From Dokdonella_A sp014338185 (lineage in GTDB: Bacteria > Pseudomonadota > Gammaproteobacteria > Xanthomonadales > Rhodanobacteraceae), in assembly GCA_030263295.1 (NCBI GenBank), contig SZOS01000011.1:1-64000 (forward strand): a stretch of DNA of 64,000 bases. The letters run 5' to 3'. Positions 1-7,537 of this stretch are shown piece after piece. How positions within the stretch are numbered: position 1 is the stretch's first letter; every line of letters begins with the position of its first letter. A program made the position numbers and the translations under genes. Below the pieces are notes generated by a model. That model was not told the DNA's origin, did no database searches, and saw only the letters and a list, made by a program, of their open reading frames with translations.

Positions 1-2273
1 AGGCGCGCCTTGGCGCTGCGCAGCGGCGCGGTGATGCGCCAGGATGCGCTCGCGAGCATCTGCTCGTAGCGGGGCTTGACGTCCTGCAGTTCACGGTCGA
101 GCGCGAGCGCCCAGCGCGTGCGCTCCTCGAACGCCTCGCGCAGCTTGCGCAGTTCGCGCGCGAGCCCGTGGCCCCAGTCGCCACGGCGTGTGCTCTCGGT
201 CTGCAGTTGCGCATGGGCCTGTTGCAGCCGCGCCAGCCGCGCCTGCAGTTCGACCCGCGCCGCGCTCGCGACGGCCAGCCGCAAGGCGTCGCCAGCGGCC
301 GGCGCCAGTGGATGGCGCAGCGCGGCGGACGCCGGCAGCGCGAGCACGGCGCGGTGCGCGAGCGCCATCGCCTCGATGCCTGCGACGTCGGATGCGGCCA
401 GTCGGCCGCGGATCCGCTCCAGCACTTGGCGATCGGCCGCAAGCGCGGCCACGCGCGCCACCAGCGCATCGGGCTGCGGTGCGACGAGCAGGCCATCGAC
501 GCCGTCCTCGATGCGCTCGGCCAGCGCCCCGACCCGGGTCGCGATCACCGGCAAGCCGAGGCTGCGCAGTTCCGACAGCGTGTAGCTGAAGGTCTCGGCC
601 ACCGTCGACAGCAGCAGCGCGGCATCGGGTTGCAGCCGTGCGAGCAGCGTGGGCAGTTCGTCGCGGCGATAGTCGAGCAACACATGCACATCGGACTGGC
701 CGAACAGGTCGTGGGCGTCGGCGCCCGCGCCGAGCAGGAACAGCTCGGCATGCGCGCGCAGGTGCGGCAGCGCCGCCAGCAGCAATCGCGCGCCCTTGCC
801 CGCGCGCACGCGCCCGATCATCACCAGCCGCAGCCGCGCGCGTGCGGCCGGCGGCCGCCACTGCGGCAGCGGCTGCGGCCATGGCGCCAGCCCGTGCGGG
901 ATCACCACGCTGCGCAGCGCCGCGAGTTCGGGGGCGAGCCGCAACTGGCTGGCGAGTGCGCTGTGACTGGGCGCCACCAGCGTGGCCGCGGCCGCGAGCA
1001 GCGCCTGCACGAAGGCATCGCGCAACGCGAGCCAGTGCGCGGCGCTGCGATTGGCGAACATGCCTTCGCCCGCGAGCGCGGCCAGATCGTGCTCGCGCTG
1101 GGCGGCATCGAAGGCCAGCCGCGCGTCGCCGAAGTCGCGATGCAGCAGCGGCCACAGCGGGTAGTGGTCGTGCACCACGCACACAGTCGGCAGGCCGCTG
1201 CGCAGCGCATCGAGGCTGTGGCCGATGAGCGAGGACACCACGATCGCGTCGACGCACTGCTCGCGCACGATCGCCTGCAGCAGTTCGCGGTAGCCCGCAT
1301 CGCCCAGCGCGGTGTCGGCGATCGCGCGCGGCAGCGGCCAGCGCCGCAGCAGCATGCGCGGCTCGCGCGCGTCGGCCAGTTCCAGCCACTCGCCGTGGCA
1401 CTGGCGGCGATGGCTGCCGCGGGCGCTGAGCACGAGGTGGTGGGCGCCGCTGTCGGCGCATGCGTAGTCGCGCACCCAGCGTTCGGCACCGCCGCCCCAG
1501 CCGTGCAGGATGTGCAGGATCACCGGCCGCGCATCCAGCCCCGGCGTGGCGGGCACGAGGTCGAATGCGCGCAGCACATCGATGCGTTCGCGCAGCGTGG
1601 CCAGCGGCGAGGCGGGCGCGGGATCGCGCGGATCGTCGGGGCCGGCGGCGTCGGCCGCATCACCGGTCACGTACAGGTGGTCGAGCAGCACCACGCGCAG
1701 CCCCGCGGCATCGAGCGCGTCGCGCTCGGCCACGCGCGCGGCGCCGAGCCGGGCGAGCCGCGCGCCATGCCAGGCCGACAGCGCGGGCAGCCGCTGCGGA
1801 AAGCGCGCATCGTCGACGAAGCTGCGCGCGGAGCCGGCAAAGCACAGCGCATCCAGGCGCGCGGGCGCGATCGCGGCAGCGTCGGCGTGCGCAGCCAGGC
1901 GCAGGCTGGCCGGATCCAGTGGCAGCGCGCCGAGCACGGCGGGCTGGTCCAGTGCACGCTGCAGGCGTTCGAGCGCGAGCGGCGGCAGTTCCAGGTCGGC
2001 GCGCAGCAGCACCAGATCGGCACCGGGCCAGCGCTGCGCGCACTGCGCCAGCACGGCGAGCGGATCGGTCGCGCCGCATTCGGGCCAGTGCTCGGCCGCG
2101 GCCCACGCGGCACCCGCGCTGGCGCCCAGCAGCGCCACGCGCGCATGCGCGGGGATGCGTTCGCGCAACGAATCCAGTCCGGCCGCGGTGACGGCCGCGC
2201 CGTGCACGCACACGCGCAGCTCGCGTGCGGCGTGCGGCGGGACGGCGTCGCTGGACGGGTCGGGCAGGGGCAT
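1..2273 (-). CDS. Glycosyltransferase (GT4-like) with C-terminal coiled coil, truncated by window edge
   Basis: The frame is open from an ATG at 2273 down to base 1, so at least 757 codons are visible and the C-terminus lies outside. Roughly the first 250 residues are not recognised. A GT4-like region follows: HGWGGGAERWV near residue 254, a beta-strand plus RAGKG motif typical of GT-B folds, and near residue 560 the E-x7-E pattern AETFSYTLSE, followed by GLPVIATRVGALAE. From about residue 650 the sequence turns into a charged coiled coil, then the motif SASWRITAPLR, which recurs in large polysaccharide glycosyltransferases. It probably transfers a sugar in O-antigen or exopolysaccharide assembly at the cytoplasmic membrane. 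The acceptor and donor cannot be inferred. The product may continue into another transferase domain beyond the edge. Confidence 0.8.
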   Translation of the reverse strand, partial: MPLPDPSSDAVPPHAARELRVCVHGAAVTAAGLDSLRERIPAHARVALLGASAGAAWAAAEHWPECGATDPLAVLAQCAQRWPGADLVLLRADLELPPLALERLQRALDQPAVLGALPLDPASLRLAAHADAAAIAPARLDALCFAGSARSFVDDARFPQRLPALSAWHGARLARLGAARVAERDALDAAGLRVVLLDHLYVTGDAADAAGPDDPRDPAPASPLATLRERIDVLRAFDLVPATPGLDARPVILHILHGWGGGAERWVRDYACADSGAHHLVLSARGSHRRQCHGEWLELADAREPRMLLRRWPLPRAIADTALGDAGYRELLQAIVREQCVDAIVVSSLIGHSLDALRSGLPTVCVVHDHYPLWPLLHRDFGDARLAFDAAQREHDLAALAGEGMFANRSAAHWLALRDAFVQALLAAAATLVAPSHSALASQLRLAPELAALRSVVIPHGLAPWPQPLPQWRPPAARARLRLVMIGRVRAGKGARLLLAALPHLRAHAELFLLGAGADAHDLFGQSDVHVLLDYRRDELPTLLARLQPDAALLLSTVAETFSYTLSELRSLGLPVIATRVGALAERIEDGVDGLLVAPQPDALVARVAALAADRQVLERIRGRLAASDVAGIEAMALAHRAVLALPASAALRHPLAPAAGDALRLAVASAARVELQARLARLQQAHAQLQTESTRRGDWGHGLARELRKLREAFEERTRWALALDRELQDVKPRYEQMLASASWRITAPLRSAKAR

Positions 2274-2362
2274 GCGGGGCAGGATGAACCGCGGCGGAGG
2301 ATGGCCGATTATCACCGATCGCCGCGCTGGCGCGGCGCGCTACACTGCGCACCGGTTTCATC

Positions 2363-4669
2363 GTGCTGGGTACCGGCTTGGCATTTTTCTCCCGCGTCCT
2401 GGCCGCGCTGCGCATGCTGTGGCGGTGGCTGCGGATCCCGTCGCTGCTGGGCCTGGGCATCGCGATCGGCTTCCTCGCGCCGTATCTGCTGTACCTCGAC
2501 CGCGAGGTGCGCAGCCGCTTCGACGACCTGTCGTGGCAGTTTCCCAGCCGCGTGTACGCGCGGCCGCTGGAACTCGCCCGCGACCTGCCGATGAACGCGG
2601 CGGCACTTGCGGCCGAACTGGAGGCGGCGCGCTACGTGGCCGATCCGGCCGCGCGCACCCCCGGCACGTTCCACCGCGACGGCGAACGCTACACGCTCGC
2701 GCGGCGCGAGTTCATCTATCTCGACGGCCGCGAGCGCGCGCGCCGCATCCGCTTCACGCTCGCGCAGGGACGCATCAGCGGGCTCGGCGACGCCGACAGC
2801 GGCGCGCCGCTCGAGCGCGTGCGGCTGGACCCGGCGCGCATCGCCACGCTGTATGGCCAGTCGCAGGAGGACCGCCGCGTGGTCGCGCTGGGCGAGGTGC
2901 CGCCGCTGTTGATCGCGGGGCTGCAGGCGGTGGAGGATCGCGAGTTCAAGCACCACCACGGCATCAATCTCGCCGCGATCGCGCGCGCGGCCTGGGCCAA
3001 CCTGGCCGCTGGCCGGCTCGTGCAGGGTGGCTCGACGCTGACCCAGCAACTGGTCAAGAACCTGTTCCTCGACCGCAGCCAGACCCTCACGCGCAAGTTC
3101 AACGAGGCGCTCATCGCGCTCATCATCGAGGCGCGCTACGACAAGCGGCGCATCCTCGATGCCTATGTCAACGAGGTCTTCCTCGGCCAGCAGGGCGCGC
3201 AGGCGGTGCATGGCTTTGCCGCGGCCAGCGAGTTCTACTTCGGGCGCGAACTGCGCACGCTCGGCACCAGCGAGATCGCGTTGCTGGTCGGGCTGGTGCA
3301 GGGGCCGAGCCTGTACGATCCGCGCCGCAATCCCTCCGGCGCGCTGGCACGGCGCAACGTGGTGCTCGGCGTGCTGCGCGATACCGGGCTCATCGATGCC
3401 GCGGAATGGACGCGCGCGCGCGCCCAGCCGATCGGCGTCGCCGCGCGCGCGGTGTTGCCGCGCGATCGCTACCCGGCCTTCCTCGACCTCGTGCGCCGCC
3501 AGCTCACGCGTGACTATCCGGCCACGGCACTGGCCGGGGCCGGGCTCGCGGTGCACACCACGCTGGCGCCGTCGGCGCAGCTGCTGGGCGAGCAGGCGGT
3601 CACCCAGGTGCTGGACGGTCTCGGCGCGCGCGGCGAGGGCATCGAGGCCGCACTGGTCGTGACCGGAGCGCGCGATGGCGAGGTGCGCGCGCTGATCGGC
3701 GGCCGCGACGTCGACGCGCCGGGCTTCAACCGCGCGCTCGATGCGGTGCGCCCGATCGGCTCGCTGGTCAAGCCGTTCGTGAACCTGGTCGCGCTGGCGC
3801 AGCCGCAGCGCTATTCGCTCGCGAGCGTGCTCGACGACGGCCCGATCGACCTGCCGCAAGCGGGCGGCGGACGCTGGCAGCCGCGCAACGACGACGGCCG
3901 GTCGCACGGGCAGGTGCTTGCGGTCGATGCGCTCGTGCACAGCTGGAACCTCGCCACCATCGACCTCGGCCAGCGCATCGGGGTGGAGCGCGTACGCGGT
4001 TTCCTCGAATCCTTCGGGCTGGGCCGCAGCATCAATCCCAATCCGTCGCTGCTGCTCGGCGCAACCGGGCTGAGCCCGTTCGAAGTGGCGCGGCTGTACC
4101 AGTACCTGGCCGCCGATGGCCACGCCTTGCCGCTGCGCGCGGTGCGCGGCGTGCTCGATGCGCAGGGGCGCCCGCTCACGCGCTACACGCTGCGCGGCGG
4201 CGCGGGCGACTACACCACCGCGGCGCGGCTGGTGACCTGGGCGATGCAGCAGGTCGCGCTGGTCGGCACCGCGCGCGCGATCAACGACGCGGGCCTGGGC
4301 TGGCTGCACGCGGCCGGCAAGACCGGCACCAGCGACAGCCAGCGCGATGCGTGGTTCGCGGGCTTCACCGGCGACACGCTCGCGGTGGCCTGGCTCGGCC
4401 GCGACGACAACCGGCCGACCACGCTGTTTGGCGCGACCGGCGGGCTGCGCGTGTGGATCGAACTCATGCGCCGCCTGCCGACCGTGCCGCTGGTGGTGCC
4501 CGACGAGGGCATCGAGCGCGTGGTGGTCAATGCCAGCACCGGCGTGCGCAGCAGCGCCGTCTGCAGCGGCACGCGCGAGCTGCCGTTCGCGCTCGGCCAT
4601 GCGCCGTTGGCCGAGGAATCCTGCCCGCTCGACCGGCTCAAGGACCTGCTCGGCGTCGGCGAACGCTGA
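2363..4669 (+). CDS. mrcB: Penicillin-binding protein 1B (bifunctional peptidoglycan synthase)
   Basis: Class A PBP that polymerises lipid II and cross-links the stem peptides in the periplasm. The order is: short cytoplasmic tail, one membrane helix (about residues 26-46), a UB2H-like region, a GT51 domain and a transpeptidase domain. The GT51 motifs are EDREF with catalytic Glu191 and GGSTLTQQLVKN around 222-233. All three transpeptidase motifs are present: SLVK (Ser467-Lys470), SWN (about 528) and KTGTS (about 653). The cytoplasmic tail is far shorter than in E. coli. The GTG at 2363 gives 768 residues; an ATG at 2414 just before the membrane helix is an alternative, and neither has a clear Shine-Dalgarno site. 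It is divergent from the glycosyltransferase gene. Confidence 0.93.
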   Translation: MLGTGLAFFSRVLAALRMLWRWLRIPSLLGLGIAIGFLAPYLLYLDREVRSRFDDLSWQFPSRVYARPLELARDLPMNAAALAAELEAARYVADPAARTPGTFHRDGERYTLARREFIYLDGRERARRIRFTLAQGRISGLGDADSGAPLERVRLDPARIATLYGQSQEDRRVVALGEVPPLLIAGLQAVEDREFKHHHGINLAAIARAAWANLAAGRLVQGGSTLTQQLVKNLFLDRSQTLTRKFNEALIALIIEARYDKRRILDAYVNEVFLGQQGAQAVHGFAAASEFYFGRELRTLGTSEIALLVGLVQGPSLYDPRRNPSGALARRNVVLGVLRDTGLIDAAEWTRARAQPIGVAARAVLPRDRYPAFLDLVRRQLTRDYPATALAGAGLAVHTTLAPSAQLLGEQAVTQVLDGLGARGEGIEAALVVTGARDGEVRALIGGRDVDAPGFNRALDAVRPIGSLVKPFVNLVALAQPQRYSLASVLDDGPIDLPQAGGGRWQPRNDDGRSHGQVLAVDALVHSWNLATIDLGQRIGVERVRGFLESFGLGRSINPNPSLLLGATGLSPFEVARLYQYLAADGHALPLRAVRGVLDAQGRPLTRYTLRGGAGDYTTAARLVTWAMQQVALVGTARAINDAGLGWLHAAGKTGTSDSQRDAWFAGFTGDTLAVAWLGRDDNRPTTLFGATGGLRVWIELMRRLPTVPLVVPDEGIERVVVNASTGVRSSAVCSGTRELPFALGHAPLAEESCPLDRLKDLLGVGER

Positions 4670-4806
4670 CCGCGACGCGCGCTGCGAACGCGTGGCCGAG
4701 GCCCGCACGTCGGGTATGGCCCGATGCGTGCGCAACGCGGCGCAGGCGATCGCGTGTGCATGCGACAATGCGCATCCGGTACGGGATGGCTTGCAGGAGT
4801 GGCGTG

Positions 4807-5322
4807 ATGAGGGTCGCTGGCGTCGGTGTTGTGGTGATGGTGTCGGTGCTCACTGCGTGCGCGCACACGCACGATCCGCGCACGGCGCAGCCACCGGCAG
4901 TGGACCGCGGCGCTGCGCTGCGCGCGATCCGCGATGCGGGCCATGGCGTGGATTCGGCGGTGCAGGTGCAGCCGCTGCGCGATGCCGCGATCGACGGCTA
5001 TGTCGAGCAGTCGCGCGCGGCCGAGGCGCGCAACGACTACGCGGCATCGGCGAGCGCGCTCGACAAGGCCTTGCGCCTGGCGCCCGATGCGCCCGACCTG
5101 CTGCAGGCGCGCGCCGAGGTCGACATCGCGCAGGGCGACTGGCTGGCCGCCGAGAAGAACGCGATCCGCAGCTACACGCTTGGCCCGCGCTCGGGCAGCC
5201 TGTGCGCGCGCAACTGGCAGACCGTGGTCGAGGCGCGGACCGGCATGGGCGACGCCGCCACCGCGCAGCAGGCCGCGCAACGGCTCAAGGAGTGCCGCAT
5301 TCCGCCGCCGGTGCGCATGTGA
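4807..5322 (+). CDS. Small TPR-like lipoprotein
   Basis: A 171-residue protein with a lipoprotein signal: a hydrophobic stretch ending in the lipobox LTAC at about residue 18. It is therefore probably anchored in the outer membrane facing the periplasm. The mature part is helical and contains a TPR-like pair of helices (ARNDYAASASALDKALRLAP, then the LLQARAEVDIAQGDW helix). The start is supported by AGGAGT a few bases upstream at 4795-4800. It lies between mrcB and the helicase on the same strand. A role as an accessory to the neighbouring PBP1B, by analogy with LpoB, is only a guess. No sequence similarity to LpoB is evident by eye. Confidence 0.8.
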   Translation: MRVAGVGVVVMVSVLTACAHTHDPRTAQPPAVDRGAALRAIRDAGHGVDSAVQVQPLRDAAIDGYVEQSRAAEARNDYAASASALDKALRLAPDAPDLLQARAEVDIAQGDWLAAEKNAIRSYTLGPRSGSLCARNWQTVVEARTGMGDAATAQQAAQRLKECRIPPPVRM

Positions 5323-5365
5323 GGATCGCAGCGCCACGGCCGCTGCCGCGCCGGTGCTGAGCACC

Positions 5366-7285
5366 ATGCCGGGCGCCGCGGAACTGCTCGGTGCGGACGG
5401 CCCGTTCGCGCGCGAGGTGCCCGGCTTCGTGCCGCGCGCGGCACAGCAGGCGATGGCGGCCGCGGTCGAGCAAGCCATCGCCGCGCAACAGATGCTCGTG
5501 GCCGAGGCCGGCACCGGCACCGGCAAGACCTTCGCCTACCTCGTGCCCGCGCTGCTCGCGGGCCAGCGCGTGATCGTGTCCACTGGCACCAAGACGCTGC
5601 AGGACCAGCTGTTCCATCGCGACCTGCCGCGCGTGCGCAGCGTGCTCGGCGTGCGCATGACCAGCGCGCTGCTCAAGGGCCGTGCCAACTACCTGTGCCT
5701 GCACCGCCTGGAGCAGACCCACAAGGAGGGGCGCCTGGGTTCGCGCGAGCAGGTCGCGCAGCTGCAGGCGATCCAGGCCTGGTCCAGACGCACCACCAGC
5801 GGCGATCGCGCCGAGCTCGACGCGGTGCCCGAGGATTCGCCGCTGTGGCCGCGCGTGACCTCGACCACCGAGAACTGCCTCGGCGCCGAATGCCCGCTGT
5901 TCCACGACTGCTTCGTGGTCAAGGCGCGGCGCGCGGCGCAGGAGGCCGACCTCGTGGTGGTCAACCACCACCTGCTGTTCGCCGACCTCGCGATCAAGCA
6001 GGAAGGCTTTGGCGAAATCCTGCCCGGCGCCCACGCGTTCATCCTCGACGAGGCGCACCAGATTCCCGACCTTGCGGGGCAGTTCTTCTCGGTCAACCTG
6101 TCGGCGCGGCAACTGGCCGAGCTGGCGGGCGATGCGCTGGCCGAATGCGCGAGCGTGAGCGGTGCGGCCGCGCTGCTGCGCGAGCCGCTGGCCCAGCTCA
6201 ACGACACGCTCAAGCGCCTGCGCCTGGCGCTGGATCGTTTCCCGGCCAAGGGCGCATTCATGCAGATCGAGCGCGATGCGGCGGTCGAGGCCGAACTGGC
6301 TGCGCTCTGCGCCGCGCTCGATGCACTGGCGACGGTGCTGGAGCAGCAGGGTGGGCGCAGCCGCGGCCTCGACAGCGTGCACGAGCGCACACTCGAACAC
6401 GCGGCGCGGCTTGCGCACCTGCTCGATGCGCACGCGCGCGACACCGTGTACTGGTACGAGCTGAGCGCGCACGGCTTCACCTTCCACGCCACCCCGCTCG
6501 ACATCGCCCAGCCGCTGCGCGAACTGCGCGAACACAGCCAGGCCGCGTGGATCTTCACTTCGGCCACGCTCACGGTCGCTGGGCGCTTCGAGCATTTCTC
6601 GCGCCAGCTCGGCCTCGTCGATCCGGTCGAGCTCGCGGTCGACAGCCCGTTCGACTACGCGCGGCAGGCGCTCGCCTGGCTGCCCGAAGGCCTGCCCGAT
6701 CCGGGGGCCGAGGACTACAGCGAACGCATGCTGGCGACGGTGCTGCCGGTGCTGGAGGCGTCGCGCGGACGCGCGTTCCTGCTGTTCACCTCGCATCGGG
6801 CTCTGCGCCGCGCGGCGGAGTGGCTGGCGCAGCACAGCGCGTTTCCGCTGTTCGTGCAGGGCAGCGCGCCGCGCAGCCTGCTGCTGGAGCAATTCCGCAC
6901 TTCGGGCAACGGCCTGCTGCTCGGCGCGGCGAGCTTCTGGGAAGGCGTCGATGTGGCGGGCGATGCGCTCAGCGTGGTGGTGATCGACAAACTGCCCTTC
7001 GCCTCGCCCGACGATCCGGTGCTGCTGGCGCGGCTGGAGGCGCTGCGCGAAGCCGGTGCCAATCCATTCTTCGACTGGCAGGTGCCCAATGCGGTGATCG
7101 CGCTGCGTCAGGGCGCGGGCCGCCTCATCCGCGACATCCACGACCGCGGCGTGATCGTGCTGTGCGATCCGCGCCTGTGCACGCGCGCCTACGGCAAGCT
7201 GTTCCTCGCCAGCCTGCCGCCGATGCCGCGCACGCGCGCGCTGGCCGAGGTGGTCGCGTTCCTGCGCGAGGCGGCGCACGACTGA
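5366..7285 (+). CDS. yoaA: ATP-dependent DNA helicase, YoaA/DinG family
   Basis: A 639-residue superfamily 2 XPD-like helicase, close in length to E. coli YoaA (636). Walker A GTGTGKT lies at residues 49-55 and the DEAH box at 228-231. Four cysteines, Cys111, Cys171, Cys176 and Cys182, lie between Walker A and the DEAH box, where XPD-type enzymes bind a 4Fe-4S cluster. Motif VI-like sequence RQGAGRLIRD lies near the C-terminus. YoaA unwinds DNA 5'-3' and in E. coli works with the HolC subunit of DNA polymerase III during replication stress. The ATG at 5366 follows the lipoprotein gene by 43 bases. Longer upstream extensions of the frame overlap that gene and are not convincing. Confidence 0.9.
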   Translation: MPGAAELLGADGPFAREVPGFVPRAAQQAMAAAVEQAIAAQQMLVAEAGTGTGKTFAYLVPALLAGQRVIVSTGTKTLQDQLFHRDLPRVRSVLGVRMTSALLKGRANYLCLHRLEQTHKEGRLGSREQVAQLQAIQAWSRRTTSGDRAELDAVPEDSPLWPRVTSTTENCLGAECPLFHDCFVVKARRAAQEADLVVVNHHLLFADLAIKQEGFGEILPGAHAFILDEAHQIPDLAGQFFSVNLSARQLAELAGDALAECASVSGAAALLREPLAQLNDTLKRLRLALDRFPAKGAFMQIERDAAVEAELAALCAALDALATVLEQQGGRSRGLDSVHERTLEHAARLAHLLDAHARDTVYWYELSAHGFTFHATPLDIAQPLRELREHSQAAWIFTSATLTVAGRFEHFSRQLGLVDPVELAVDSPFDYARQALAWLPEGLPDPGAEDYSERMLATVLPVLEASRGRAFLLFTSHRALRRAAEWLAQHSAFPLFVQGSAPRSLLLEQFRTSGNGLLLGAASFWEGVDVAGDALSVVVIDKLPFASPDDPVLLARLEALREAGANPFFDWQVPNAVIALRQGAGRLIRDIHDRGVIVLCDPRLCTRAYGKLFLASLPPMPRTRALAEVVAFLREAAHD

Positions 7286-7409
7286 CCAGTCGCGCGCGAT
7301 GTGCGACCGCATCGCCCTGGCGCCGGGCGCGCGGCTTGAGGAGCAACTCGTGCGCGCCGTGGCGGTGCGCTGTGCCGGCCATGGCGCGCGCGAAAGGTCC
7401 GGCGACGGC

Positions 7410-7438
7410 TTGGCGCGCATGCAGGGCGATGCTATAAC
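7410..7438 (+). promoter_or_regulatory. Candidate sigma-70 promoter of the first subtilase
   Basis: TTGGCG (7410-7415) and TATAAC (7433-7438) are separated by 17 bases, about 95 bases upstream of the subtilase ATG. TATAAC stands out in an otherwise very GC-rich 252-base gap. This is a sequence match only. Confidence 0.45.
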
Positions 7439-7537
7439 GCGGCTACGCGAGCGTTCACTTCCGGGACCGGACACCAGCGCCACTGTTGCAGTGGTGCGTG
7501 ACTCCGGTCTTGGTGCATTTGACCTTCGAGGAACGCC

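Noticed and set aside
91..2594. Other long frames on both strands across the glycosyltransferase
   Set aside because: Only the minus frame running from 2273 to base 1 has recognisable motifs; the others are Arg/Pro- or Ser-rich noise.
7286..7537. Small gene between the helicase and subtilase 1
   Set aside because: A short plus frame exists (7299-7541) but it overlaps the candidate promoter and the subtilase start, has no ribosome binding site and no recognisable protein features.
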